In this document: in pieces, positions 25,191 to 36,973 of the stretch
Layout of the letters: the number at the start of each line of letters is the position of its first letter
How positions within the stretch are numbered: position 1 is the stretch's first letter
Origin: Arctopsyche grandis
Lineage: Eukaryota > Arthropoda > Insecta > Trichoptera > Hydropsychidae
DNA length: 64,000 bases
Reading direction: 5' to 3'
Assembly (NCBI RefSeq): GCF_051622035.1
Contig: NC_135359.1
Coordinates: forward strand, 15,499,501 to 15,563,500
The notes under the pieces: model-generated
Seen by the model: the letters and a program-made list of their open reading frames with translations, nothing else
Database searches by the model: none
Told to the model about the DNA's origin: nothing
Program-made: the position numbers and the translations under genes

Positions 25191-25522
25191 GCATTTTGAC
25201 GTAGCATTGCAGTGAAATGTTATTGTAATAATAGAAGGGCCCGTACGAATAAATAAATTGTGTCAATATTACGCGGTACGTCTCCATAACTACGCTACAA
25301 CGCACGGAATACAATCAGATCAATTTACTTGATACTTATTAAAATGTATCCCGTGTTTTTGAATGCATCGTGCAATTTTTAAAGATGCTTGCCCATCTTG
25401 CGAGTAATATAAACAAACAGAGAAGTTTTTATCGGACATACATACGTCGAGCACCAAGCATACGACTGATGCTAAAATTATTTAGGAATGTCTGTGGACA
25501 ATCGTCGCTTGACAACAATATA

Positions 25523-25966
25523 GCCAGCAGCATAGCTCGGACGTTAAGCTTCTGCTTACCGTCAAGAAGGTGCCGGGTTCTATCCCTGAATGAAAATGAA
25601 TTTTTCAGAGTATGCTGTTGGTCAGACCTGGATTTGTGACTCCAAGTTGATCGTTACCTATCAGAGTTTGCCAATTTTCTCTGATTTCATTGTTGAAACG
25701 GTTCCCGGAAAAAAAATTGGCTAAAAATCCTTCCTACCTACTATGTCACCACTATTTGAAATTTGATGGATGTACAATAAAAATGTATGTACAATTCATA
25801 GACGTCTCGTTAATTTGCGAGTTTTTTCAGTGTCTCGCAATTCAACGACTTATAATTAAAAAAAATGCTGCATTTGTATTTGTAATTGGCCAGGAAGGCG
25901 CATTGGGATTTTCCTGTAAGGCCTTCCTGGTATATATGTAAAATAAAATAAAATAAAATAAAATAA
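25523..25966 (+). mobile_element. tRNA-derived SINE, copy 2
   Basis: Starts GCCAGCAG, has a degenerate A box (TAGCTCGGACGTTAAG) and B box (GGTTCTATCCC), the family core (CTATCAGAGTTTGCCAATTT, TTGTTGAAACGGTTCCCGG) and an (AAAAT)n tail of about five units. Its body is closely shared with the minus-strand copy at 47186-47570. Confidence 0.8.
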
Positions 25967-26369
25967 CGCCTAAAGCCACTTCTACTATTATAACTAGAGG
26001 TAGGATAGTCACAGTGCTATCCATTGTTCGGCAAACCTTTAACAATGCATTTACAACCTTTGAACAATACACGGCCCCCACAGGCTCCGGTGACTAATTA
26101 TAACATTTCTCTGTAGCATTGCGTATGTTCGTGAGGATGCATACTGGCGGTGACCGCGACACAACTTGTAATAAATTACATACATTTATTATTTTTTTTA
26201 AATAATAATAGCAATATTATGACCAATGTGTCCTGACAGGTTGCCCCAATGCGTCACACCAGTCTTACAAAAAAAGAAAATAACAACAATAAAAATTACC
26301 AATCAAGGCTAAGATATTACGATTACCCAGTGAAAATGTAACTGGTTATGATTTCACTGAAACGTCAAA

Positions 26370-28110
26370 TTTTATTTTTGTTTCCCGCAACCCGTTTGAC
26401 GTTTGATTTGCTGGGCGAACGCCGATTCTGTCGTGCGAGCTATTTTAGAGATGTTATTTTGACATTAAATTTCGTTTTGACATTTGTCGTGTAATTTATT
26501 TTACAGCCGTGCCAAAAATATTACCTCATTTTTATTATTTACCTACTGCCAAGATGATTGGAATGAAATATGTACATATGTGTATATGCATACATATATA
26601 ATTGAAAGCGAGAATGACGTTTAACCCTTTGAATGCTGAACAACGCCGATCGGCGTTTCGCCAACAAGTTATACGCCGATAGGCGTTGTTTTTTGAGTAT
26701 GTAAAAAATAAACAAGAATACTACCTGCTAATACTTTCCAGGTAGCATAGAAAAACATGCATCGAACATGGGTCGTATAATCAGTGTCAATGTTTATAAA
26801 GACACAGGAATACACCGGAATTTCCGAATTTATAATCATAGCAGAATTTCTCGATGGAAATCCCTAACTGCCCAGTATTTTAGATTGTGGCTTGGCATTT
26901 ATATTGTGAGAATTTTAACAACAATGAAGAATATGGAACTAGTTTTGGAAAAATACATTCATTAATAGACTTATTTTGTTTATTTTATATTGTTGCAAGA
27001 TATATAAGAAAGTCTAAACACACCTATAAAAAAACTAGAAATCCTCGGCGGTAGTTATCTAGGGTTTGTTTAGATTAGCTACAATTTTTATACACGCTTT
27101 CTGTTTAATTTCTAAATAATTCTAGTTGGAAATGTTGGCGAAATTTTCAGCGTGGCGGGCTTTCAACAGAAAAGAGGTCAGCATTTCATTTCGCGGCTGT
27201 TGGCAATAGGGAGAGAAATAAGTGATTTCCATTGGTCGTGTTCTGACCAATAAGAATCTCGTTTACATTTTCATAACAAAGCTTTTCGACAAATTGGAAT
27301 GGAACTTTTAGAGTTTACCTACTGTCAATATGACTCGAATGAAATATGTGTAGTTTACTAAAACGAGAATAATTATCTGTAACAATATTGTATTAATTTT
27401 CTCATCGTTGGCAATGGAAATAAGATTATGCGATTTCTATTGATAAACTACATAAGATATTTTAAAAAATAAGAATCGTGTACATATAGATTTTCATAAC
27501 AAAGCTTTTCGACCAATAGGAATCGATTTTTTCTTATTTACCTACTGCCAAAATGATTGGAACGAAATATTTGTAGGGAGAAAAAATACGCGATTAGTCA
27601 GCCAGGTGGGGAAGAACCATTTTTTGTGGACAAAAACAAACTGACCGCCGATCTCTGGTTATAACTGTTCCAAGTATGTAACCTGTAATGTTAACTAGGT
27701 GCGGCGAGCAGGCGCATCTGATAGCCAGCTGTCATCACGCCGATCTGACAGTTGACTCTCATGATTTCGTTACTTCTTAAATTCTTCTAGCATTACGTCG
27801 GAGACATTTGCTTACTTTAATTAGAGCTAACCTCCGAAAAAGAGGAAGTGATTCTCAATCAGCTCACAAATAATGCGCCACGGACACAGTCAGTGAAAAT
27901 TATAAAAAAACTTTATCAAATTCTTGTAAAAAATACCAAATTCCAAATGGTCGTATAGAATGCTCCGACCAATAGGAACTGAATACATATTGTGAGGTTC
28001 ACTTATGGAGGTTAAATATAAAACTTTTCATGTAATAAGAATCGAGATTTTAATTTGCCTACTGCAAATACTACTGAAATGAAATAAACAGTCAGCCCCG
28101 GGATTTAAAG
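26370..28110. repeat. Cluster of diverged ACCAATAGGAAT repeats
   Basis: Several diverged copies of a roughly 150-200-bp unit lie at about 26370-26600, 27180-27360, 27400-27590 and 27900-28110, with one more at 31400-31550. Each has some of: GAGAAAAATA, a CTATTGGTCG / CGACCAATAGGAAT inverted pair, and a terminal TTACCTACTGCCAAAATGAT-like block followed by GGAATGAAATA. The inverted pairs suggest an old palindromic MITE. Family not recognised. Confidence 0.5.
26621..27188 (+). mobile_element. piggyBac-like MITE, copy A, right end lost
   Basis: TTAA (26621-26624) is followed by CCCTTTGAATGCTGAAC, then two imperfect CGCCGATCGGCG palindromes (26640-26690). The distal part (from about 27010) matches 46297-46490, where the right end CACTTAAAGGG-TTAA is preserved. 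In this copy the sequence stops matching at CAGCATTT (about 27188) and joins a different repeat, so the right terminus is deleted. TTAA plus CCCTTTG termini fit piggyBac. The open frame 26768-26965 shows no transposase motif. Confidence 0.65.
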
Positions 28111-29289
28111 AAGTAATTTGTTGTTTGATTAATCTGTCGATTTTACTTTAACGAAAAGTACTACGAAAAATTCTAAGAGGAATTTATTTATTTCATTTCT
28201 GAGAACCTTTTGTTAACCAAAATAGACAAGCTCAATAACGGGATCAAAGAGTTCAGAAAAAATAAATTTAAGCGACAGTATAAAGCTAAAAAAAAAACGT
28301 TGGTACCAATATTTAACAATGTTTTGAAAACTTGAAAGACAGTAGTATTTATACTCGTTTGTGAATATTTCAACCCAATCGCACGATCGTATTGTATTGT
28401 ATGTAAATAAACATCATATCAGTTGGCAAACAAGTTGCTCGTCTCTGAAAATCTACTCAAACCAAAATAAATTGGTAGAAACGAGTCTTTCGTAGCCAGA
28501 GATTTAACTATAAACATGTCTATCGACAAATTTCTACATCAATGGGCAGTATTGCGTCAAAATTGTGCAAATGTATGACATTTTGTCTGTTAAATAATAA
28601 TATAAACCCTATAACAGAACACAAACGAAACTATGATTAATTCCAATGATACGTACATTACACATGCATACAACGATGAAATAAACTAATCTTTGTAAAA
28701 TAGCATCTGTGGTATTGTCATTTCCGCGAGATAGACTAGGCTAGGATGTGCGCAGTTCTACATTTGAACACAAAGGGCGAATCCACTTCGTTCCCAATAA
28801 TTTTTCGATAAGCACGATGGGTTAGAACGAGAGCGTGCACTGAAATCACTAAAGCTACGTAGCGTAGTGAAAAATATGTTGTCAGAAATAGTATCCAGGG
28901 TCGCATGTAAACTGTGTGATTCATCGCCTTGATAAATTGATCAATTCAGACATTCCGAAACACTGAAAAACAACATGTGTACGTAAAATTTAAGCGATCC
29001 ACGAAACGGTTCCGCCATCGAAAAATACATATGCATATAAAACATTCACATTAGAAATAAAGTCGTATCTTCATGTCATAATAAATTCTAACGATCTTGT
29101 TATTTCGACAAGTTTTTTCCTACATATTTTCAAATGTGGATTTATCGATATCTGTCGAAACTCCAGGGGTGAGGTTTGCGAAGGGACGCGACTGCACAGA
29201 TTTGGCGTACCAGCATTTTTTTTCATGTGCAAAACTATCTAAAAAACAACATACCGCGTACCTCTGTGAGTCTTTACTTTAAATATGTA

Positions 29290-29475
29290 TCGTATACACC
29301 CATTCACCATTCATTGCAGGATGAAGACCTCTTCAACATGCTTCCATTCGTCTGTTTTGTGCAACTTTCATCCATATTACCCCAAAGATTTTTTTTATAA
29401 TTTCATCCAACCATCTCACTTGAAGCCTTCGTTGCACCCTTTTAAATTATTTCAGGTACCATTCTAACACATCTT
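29290..29475 (-). mobile_element. RTE-type LINE 3' relic
   Basis: On the minus strand, with stops, the translation reads DVLEWYLK, then RWLDEIIKK, then WMKVAQNRRM, then a GLHPAMNGEW-like end. This is the same RTE C terminus as at 21789 and contains the block (GTTGCACAAAACAGACGAAT) that is tandemly repeated at 34518-35840. Confidence 0.65.
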
Positions 29476-29944
29476 TCGTTATTTATATAACCAAAAAATA
29501 ATGGGACAATTCCTATGAGTGCCAAATATTGACTGGGCAAAGTAAATACTTACTCCTGACTAATTCTACATAATATAAAAGAACCATTTTTTTAACAAAC
29601 ACTACTCATACATTCTAGTTTAAATTTTTGGCAATTTGACATTATATTTCTCGGAATTGTCTAAACACGTTTCTATGATCAAACATATTATATATTTTTT
29701 TTATTACATCGTTTCATCTTACTGCTGACCTTTAATTTACTCCTGTAACATAATACATTTTTTAATTTAATTAACATTGCCCGTTGCAATTTCTAAATCA
29801 TAATACAACATTCAATGCGGTTTGCATATAAAAAAAAACCATCTTCCACTTAATTCGAAGGACGCCCGGTCAATTTCCACAGAAAAAAGTGCATAGCATT
29901 ATATAATAAAAACATCTTACGCACTTGACTTCTTTTTATTAACA

Positions 29945-30200
29945 ACTAGTATTTTTACCCGGCTTCGTCCGGTATTTGTAATATAAATCGCTCAAATATG
30001 GCCAATCTAATCGTAAACATTTTATTAAATTTATTTGAATAGTTTTATTTTAATTTAATTTATTTGGATATTCATTTGTTAGATGACGTCACGGATTTAC
30101 GAACCAACAATACAGTACAATATAATTACAAAGTCTCTTTCGAAATTATATATTAGATATGCTAAAATTTCAGGTCCGGTAAACAGCATTAATTACATTC
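29945..30200 (+). repeat. Dispersed repeat with CCCGGCTTCG start
   Basis: Begins ACTAGTATTTTTACCCGGC and TTCGTCCGGTATTTGTAATA and ends near AAAGTCTCTTTCGAAATTAT. Highly similar to 52485-52690. Such CCCGGCTTCG-CGGT termini are common in arthropod repeats, but I cannot assign a superfamily. Confidence 0.55.
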
Positions 30201-32124
30201 AATAAGAAGAGGTATGTAATTATAGGCATTTAAACAATTGAAATCTGACAGGCGATAAGTGAGAAGAGTCTAAACAAACGCTGGATAAACGTCAGGCACT
30301 TTTCTTGGGAGAGTTTTACACAATATTTTTGCACCATCGTAATGGCGGAGGATCCATTTGCTTATATTGATGACCAAAATGAGCAATATGGCAAAGTATC
30401 AAAACGATCGAATAAGAGGCAAAATTTTCCCTGAATTATAATTGCAAGTGAAACATAAAAGAGGTTTGTAAAAATAGCCACTTCCCAAGTGCGTAAGAGC
30501 AAAGCGTATTTCAAACTGTAGAACGTAACACAATGATAAGGTATGCCAAACAAGTTTATCTCGACCTTATTTGTTTCAGTGGTGCTCAATAAGCCAGAGC
30601 ATCGACCCAAACACAGAGAGTATTATCGAAGAGCGTTATCGTAGTTTCTCAAAGGTCATGAAATGTACACACATATTATACACATGTCCAAAGAAGGGGA
30701 AGTTGCAACATAAGGTTGAATTCACAACTTCTACAGTCTACACACATGTGCAATTTACGATCCAATAAATATCAGGAAACAATTACGATCGCCATATATG
30801 TAAATACCGAAAAAGATGCATTGAAACGCCACTGTAGCAGCCGGATGCTACGTATACATAAACGAAACGGTAGAAATTTAAATAATAAACAAGAAGGGGT
30901 TTCTTATTCGACCACGGAATTTTCACGAAACTCTGGGAAGTGCCCCGCTTCAATATTGATCCGAGCGATACTGTTAATATTAAAGTTGGCAAGGTCCAAA
31001 AATGTCTGACCGAAGATTTGTACTTGTAAGTAATCGAACGAAAATTATATGCAAAAGGATGCACGTCCGCGGCAATGTGCAAGCGTTGCTAAAATGCAAT
31101 ATGCATGTCATGCAGAGCCAACTGCAGCCAACGACCGGTTCTTCCCCTCAACACAACCAACGAGCATCCGCAACTATTGACGACATATATTCTCTCCTGA
31201 AATAAGTACATTGAACTTTATACATATTTAATTTTTCAAATAATACGTCGGGTATAAGAGTCTAAAAAATAATGCGGCAGTTTTAGGCATGACGGAAAGT
31301 CCTTAAAAATTTTATGTATTATTTGTTTGATTTGATATCATCCATGACAACACTTTTTTTCTTCGATGGCAAACCCACCCACTTATTTAACATTGCTAGA
31401 TATATATGTACATATATTTCATTTCGTGGCTATTAGCCGAAAATAAGGAGAAAAATAGGCGATTCCTATTGGTTGCATAAATTGTTCTGACCAATAGGAA
31501 TTCAGATTAAGAATTTGCTGCTGCAAACGCTATTGGAATGAAATATATGAGCGTGTGGATCTGCTTTTGAAGCAGTACGAATTTTTCGCAGGTCTGTGTG
31601 TACTCCATTTCCAACATTTTCCTGCAATACAAGTCATACGACTGACTCTGATTTAAAAAAAAATTAAACAAAAATAGACTTTTTGCTTTAGAATGTGTAA
31701 CATTTCGAGGTACAAAAATACAATCGTAATTTCGCCAACGATTGCGACGAATAGGCTAATTTTCGAATATTTCTGAAGTACTGATACAAATTGGTGCATA
31801 GTGAACTGATATAAATTCTAATTATTTTTTCTTTTAATATGTTTTAATAGTAATAGTTGAATTATGTAATGCATATTTAGATTTACATTAATTGTTAAAA
31901 AAAAAACCCCCTAAAATTCTCATTCCTTCACTTTTATTAGGATTTTAGGTATTTATTTTTTTCTAATATCAGTAATGAGATTGTCTTTTGACAAAAATAA
32001 AAGCACTGCTTCTCAGATTAGATACATACATACATTGGGTGAATCACTCTCATAGCAAACATGAACCCAATGATCATTAGTAATTCAATATTCACATACA
32101 AAAAAAATGTAAAAAAGTAAAATC

Positions 32125-32243
32125 AAATAAATGCGAAATCAGAGTCCGAGTCGATCGAATTTTTAGCGACTCCGTCTCTGGCTTCGGCAAAAAGCCACAA
32201 CTCCACGTCTCCGATATCCGATACCCCACAGCCCTAATATTTA
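32125..32243 (-). repeat. hAT-like GACTCCG fragment
   Basis: Carries AGAGTCCGAGTCG, GCGACTCCGTCTC and a right end CCCCACAGCCCTA resembling a mutated CCGACTCCACAGCCCTG terminus. It is a short decayed relative of 1859-2390 and 51650-51770. Confidence 0.45.
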
Positions 32244-34517
32244 GAGCTACAAAAACCGATATCAAATTCAATTGAGCATTTGAGCGTTTTGTATTGAGAC
32301 GTTTTACACAAAATTTAGACTGAAATTGATGAAAATCCATGAAAAATTATCTTTCGCCGCATTCAGAAGAGCATAGATTTGCCCCACGATTATTAAAAAT
32401 GTAAATATTGTTCGATATCAAATATCTGGAATGCTATAACATAAACGCGCGTACACGATCGTTCTGAATGTCGCCTAAAATAAAATTAGTCGAAATTCTT
32501 GCGACGTTGCCAAAATATAATATTTATGCTGGATTCCTAGGAGAGCGATCACAAATTTTACAGTATTGATAAAATATTCGGATCAATACTTACTAAATAT
32601 TGATAAAATATTCAAACAATACTAAAATTGAAGGTTGAGTTATTATAAGCAATATAATTGAATTAAAACAATCAATGAATTATCTGAATTAAATCGGTTA
32701 CACACTAAAGATTGTACGAACGAAAAATATAATAACAAATATTAAACTAAACTACATTTCAATGGGACAAACATGTCTCACATGTATTTTTATCTCACTG
32801 CGGTGTACATAAATACATGCATATCATATACATATATATTTTAAGCCGAAAGTCCAAGATTTGTTTACTCGTTTATTTACCAAACGACTAAAATATCAAC
32901 TCTGTATATGTAGATTAGCGACTCTACTGTCACGTCACGCTATTTTTATATTTCTTTTCATCAACCAACTATGCAATAAATAACACCAGTTAGGGATATG
33001 CCGTTATAACTACGTTGAATATAGAATTGTTTGCGTGCCATATTGCAATTGTGCAAAAGGTCATGAGAAAAACGGATTTTTGAAAAAAATATGGGGTATT
33101 ATATAAATTCGCCGACAAAGATTACCAACAACAATCGGTTCAAAGGTGCACTATTTTTATTTTATTTTACATGTTTGCAAATAGGTGACTCGGTTCTGAA
33201 GGGGTCAATGTCGCACTTGATTTATGACTATGATAAGACATATTTGCAGTAAAAGAATTTCCAGAATAATATTTACGATTTTATTTCTATTTGAACATTA
33301 CATGCCTTGCAAGCAAATTATACCTTGGAATTATAATTTTTTGATACATACATATGTATGCGTATTAAAATTCACATTCACTGACTTGACTACGTACGTT
33401 GACCGCATCGTTCATACACCGATGATGGTCGGTAACCTTTTGGCATTGTGAAAAAAAATAAAATGAGGCATGATATACGAGTTCGCGGTATCATTTTTAA
33501 AAATTTAAAACAATTAGAAATTCAATTTAAAACTTGTTAAATATAAACGAGCCAAAACAAAAAAAAAAGGTTTTTATTCCGAAAACAATGAGCATAACAG
33601 AGAACACGTAGAAGGAATATCGAAGCCTTTAGAATTGACCTCGCTTTCATATCGACCTCCTTTAATGATTTTGATGGAATTTTCCCTAAAAAGTCAGCTT
33701 GGAATTTCCGAAAATATTTTATTTACCTCAAACTAACAAAGAAACCACAACCATAAAACGAAAATGATTAAATTCTTATGAGAGATCCTATTTTTCATCT
33801 ACTAGTAAGAAAAGGGAATGAGTATCCTTCGATAAAGACATGTTTTATTTCAGAAGTAAGCATTGAGAACCAAATTTTTTTTTTAATATTCGAGGTCTCC
33901 TAGTAATTAAAATGAAAATATATGATCATTGAATCAGTGAATGATAATTAGCGTTGAAAAATTACTACATTTATATTTAAATTCAGTATCTTTTCATTAT
34001 ATTTGTATATGTATGTATATTGATAAAGATGTTTTTATCTGGAACAAAAAACAAATAAACATTTCCCGAAAATCGATTCCCCCTGTAGATTAAATGAAAT
34101 AAAGGGAAATTATTATTAAATCTATTAAAATATTGTGAGCCTAAGCTTATATACATAAATATGTATGTATGTGTTCATATCAGTATCCGTGTATGAAATA
34201 GGAAGTGTATAAAGTGACACATTTATGATATCCGGAACTTGTAAATACTATTTTTTGTATGTATATAAATGTATATGTACTATTAAATGTAATATTAAAT
34301 AGATAACAGATTCCCTTAACAGACGTCATTGCTTAAATCGCATAATTATTATTGTACTAGGATCCAAATTTCGTGAAAATCTGTAACTTCATGAATCTAC
34401 ATATAGACTGCTACCTACAAATAATCTATAAAATCTATGTACTGCAGCCATAAACGTCGTTCTGCTCAGTATAATAAAATAAAAGAAAATTTATGGAAAA
34501 TAAATCTAGAAAAGTTA

Positions 34518-35840
34518 AAAGCTTTGCACCAGGGCTCACACTTTCAATGATACGCCACTGTAACCCAGAGGATAAAAAATAATGCAAAGGCCCACTGACA
34601 AGAGAGATATGTATGTAAGAGTTGCACAAAAGAAACTAATGGAAGCGTGTTGAGGGGGGGCTTTCATTCAACAGTTGATGGTGAATGGTTGTAAATGATG
34701 ATAGTAAAAAAAATAGGGGAGGGGGTAATTTTGAATCTGCAACAAGGCTCACACTGTTGTTGATGACTGAATGACTGTGAATACAAATTTAAGAGGGGAG
34801 GGGGGGTATTTTCAAACTTTGCACTAGGGTTTACATTGTTGATGATTTGCACAAGGGAAATGTTTGAGAGTTGCACAAAACAGACGAATAAAACTTGTCG
34901 AGGCTTTCATGCAGCAGTCAATGCCTATAAATACAAATTTAAAAGGGGGGGGGGGCGGCTAATTTTCAAGCTTAGCACCACGGTTTACATTGCTGATGAT
35001 ATGCCACTGTATCCGAGGATACAAAGGTGCAAAAAATCCACGAGAGAAATGTGTGGTTTCACAAAACAAACTGACAAAAAATAATTCACTATTGTCAATT
35101 ACAGCTGTTCTACAAAGTAAGAGAGCAAAAAAAAGGTAAACAGTGGATGGTGAGTGAACGAGAAAACAAATGTATTCGGGTGGGAGGGGTGAATTTGAAG
35201 CTTGCAACAGGATTTTCACTGTTGATGATACGTCACTGTAACGTGCAAAAATAAGGCCACAAGGAAGATGTGTGAGAGTTGCACAAAGCAGTCAAATGAA
35301 AGCTTGTTGAAGAGGCTTTCATCTAGTAGTGAACGGCTGTAAATACAAATTTAAATGGGGGGGGGGGGTAATTTTGAAGCTATGTAACAGCGCTTACACT
35401 GTTCATAAGTCACGATATATTTAAAAAAAACCGAGTAGTGCAAATAAGGCCATAAGGGAAATGTATAAATAGCACCAAACAGACAAACGGAAGCCTGTCG
35501 AGGCTTTCATCCAGCAGTGAACAGTCGTAAATATAAATTTAAATTGGGGTTGGGTGATTTTTAAGCTTTGCAACATGGTTCACACTGTTGATGATACACT
35601 GTAACTGAAAAACGTAAAACAATGCAAATAAGGCCACAAGGCACTAAACAGATGTAAATAAAAACTTAAATATAGGGGGGGGGGGGTGATTTTGAAGCTT
35701 TGCAACAGCGCTCAGGCGTAAGGCGACAAGGAAGATTTGTAAGAGTTGCACAAAACAGCCAAATGAAAGCTTGTCGTAGAGGTTTTCATCCAGCAGTGAA
35801 CGACTTTAAAGGGGAAGAGGGGGGGGGGAGGCGGATGTGT
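34518..35840 (+). repeat. Tandem array derived from an RTE LINE 3' end
   Basis: Degenerate units of about 170-250 bp carry, in order, GTTGCACAAAACAGAC (or variants near 34621, 34871, 35049, 35278, 35470, 35640, 35743), AAAGCTTGTCGAGGC then TTTCATCCAGCAGTGAACG, GTAAATACAAATTTAAA, a run of 7-12 G, TTTTGAAGCTTTGCAAC and TGTTGATGATACGCCACTG. The coding-like part reads VAQNxQMKACRGFHPAVN, the same C-terminal tail seen in the RTE relics at 29290 and 41640. So the unit is an amplified RTE 3' end with its UTR, lying within 1.6 kb of the Snoo splice donor. Confidence 0.8.
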
Positions 35841-35963
35841 GATTTGGAAGCTTTGCAACACTGTCGACGATACGCCACCGGATACGACAGTACAATCGAT
35901 TTGTTTTGTTTACTCGCACGACATTCTCCGGGTCAAGGAGGAGCGCAGGAGGCGGGTGCGAAG

Positions 35964-35994
35964 GGTGGGGTGGGGTGGGGTGGGGTGGGGTGAG
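35964..35994 (+). repeat. (GGGGT)n, G-quadruplex-capable tract
   Basis: Five consecutive GGGGT units give at least four G runs with one-base loops on the plus strand, about 100 bp inside the Snoo intron. The transcript would be C-rich, so any quadruplex would form in template-strand DNA. Confidence 0.75.
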
Positions 35995-36094
35995 GCGAGG
36001 AATGCGGCCCGCGCGCAAATATAAGCAGGTCAATGTCCCAGCTGGCGCTGGAAATAAGTGGCGGCGGCGGGGCTCGAGCGGTTGCGTAACTCAC

Positions 36095-36973
36095 CTTGCG
36101 CTTGGGGGTGACGGGGGTGTCGGGGTGACGGGGCGCTGGGGCTTCCGAGTGGGCGGAGGCGGGCTGGAGCGGGAAGTCTCGCCGATAGCGGCGCTGCAGG
36201 TCGTCCAGCACGGCGGAGAGGCGATCGCGATCGGGCTGGTCTTCGGCGACCAGCAAATAGGCGCGCCAGTTGTCAGCGTCGAAGCCCCAGTGGCAGGTGC
36301 GGTGCTCGAGGTCGCGGTGCGCGTGACAGACGAAGCGCTGGGGGGAGAAGAGGCCGCGACACTCGGAGCACTGGATGCAGGGCGCGCGCCCCTCGGTGTA
36401 GAGCGCGGGCACGCACACGCCGCTGCACACGCCGAAGCACTCGTGGTAGACGCGGAAGCGCAGGGCGGCAGGCGGGGGCGGCGCGGGCGGGGGCGGCGCG
36501 GCGCGGTGCAGGAGCGCCCCGCAGAGCCGCTGCGCGTTGGTCTTCGTGATGAGGCCGCAGGAGGGCGCACTGCGCGGCAGCACTCCCGTCGCCTTGAGCT
36601 CGTGCAGCTGCTCGGCCGTGCAGCGCGAGCAGTAGATCTGCAGCTCGTCGCAGATGCGGTTGATCTGCTCGAGCGAGAAGTCGGTGAGCACGCTGGTGAG
36701 GATCTGCGGCAGGCACAGCCTCTTCTCGCCGCCGACGAGGAAGCAGGAGATGGGCTCGCCCTCGAGCAGCGTCTCGCCCCGCTCGCCGCGGCCTCGGTCG
36801 GGCGCCGACAGCAGGGGCGCGCAGGGTGACAGCGGCGCGGGGGGCGCCGGGGGCGGCTGCGTGGGCGGCGGGGAGTCCGTGGCCAGCGCCGGGCCCGGTC
36901 CGTGCAGGCTGCGGGTGGCGCTGTGTTGGTAGCTCTTGAGCACCGTTTCCAGGTGCGGCGTGACGGCGTCCAT
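36095..36973 (-). CDS. Snoo: Ski/Sno-family corepressor, 5' coding exon (Ski/Sno/Dac and SMAD4-binding domains)
   Basis: From ATG 36973 the exon encodes 293 residues and ends at AAGCGCAAG before donor GTGAGTT (phase 0). Residues 67-157 are the Ski/Sno/Dac homology domain: LLEGEPISCFLVGGEKRLCLP, DELQIYCSRC and SAPSCGLITKTNAQRL are near-invariant family motifs. Residues about 171-263 are the SAND-like SMAD4-binding domain, with zinc-ligand-type Cys/His in PCIQCSEC and FVCHAHRDLEHRTCHW. Between and before are Pro/Ala-rich linkers. Family members are nuclear corepressors that bind SMAD4 and restrain TGF-beta/BMP-type signalling; the Drosophila gene is Snoo. Very high GC gives long spurious frames on both strands (for example 36091-37293 and 35906-36829); only this frame carries the domains. 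A 5' UTR exon further upstream is possible. Confidence 0.93.

Larger units (their letters stand above)
19104..36094 (-). other. Snoo intron, 17 kb, repeat-filled
   Basis: This 16,991-bp interval runs from the donor GTGAGT beside 36095 to the acceptor beside 19103. Contents separately annotated: RTE LINE 3' relics (21789, 29290), Harbinger-like MITE (23233), two SINEs (23647, 25523), CA/CG-rich tract (24660), piggyBac-like MITE (26621), clustered ACCAATAGGAAT repeats (26370-31550), hAT-like fragment (32125), and the tandem array (34518). No additional conserved coding exon was recognised in 19.2-21.7 kb, 22.1-23.2 kb, 30.2-32.1 kb or 32.3-34.5 kb; these stretches are AT-rich and featureless to me. 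Confidence 0.75.

Noticed and set aside
24678-25215. Several overlapping frames in the CA/CG tract
   Set aside because: Cys/Val and Thr/His repeat translations produced by microsatellites.
35906-36829. 307-residue plus-strand open frame
   Set aside because: Antisense shadow of the Snoo exon; Gly/Ala/Arg-rich with no motif.
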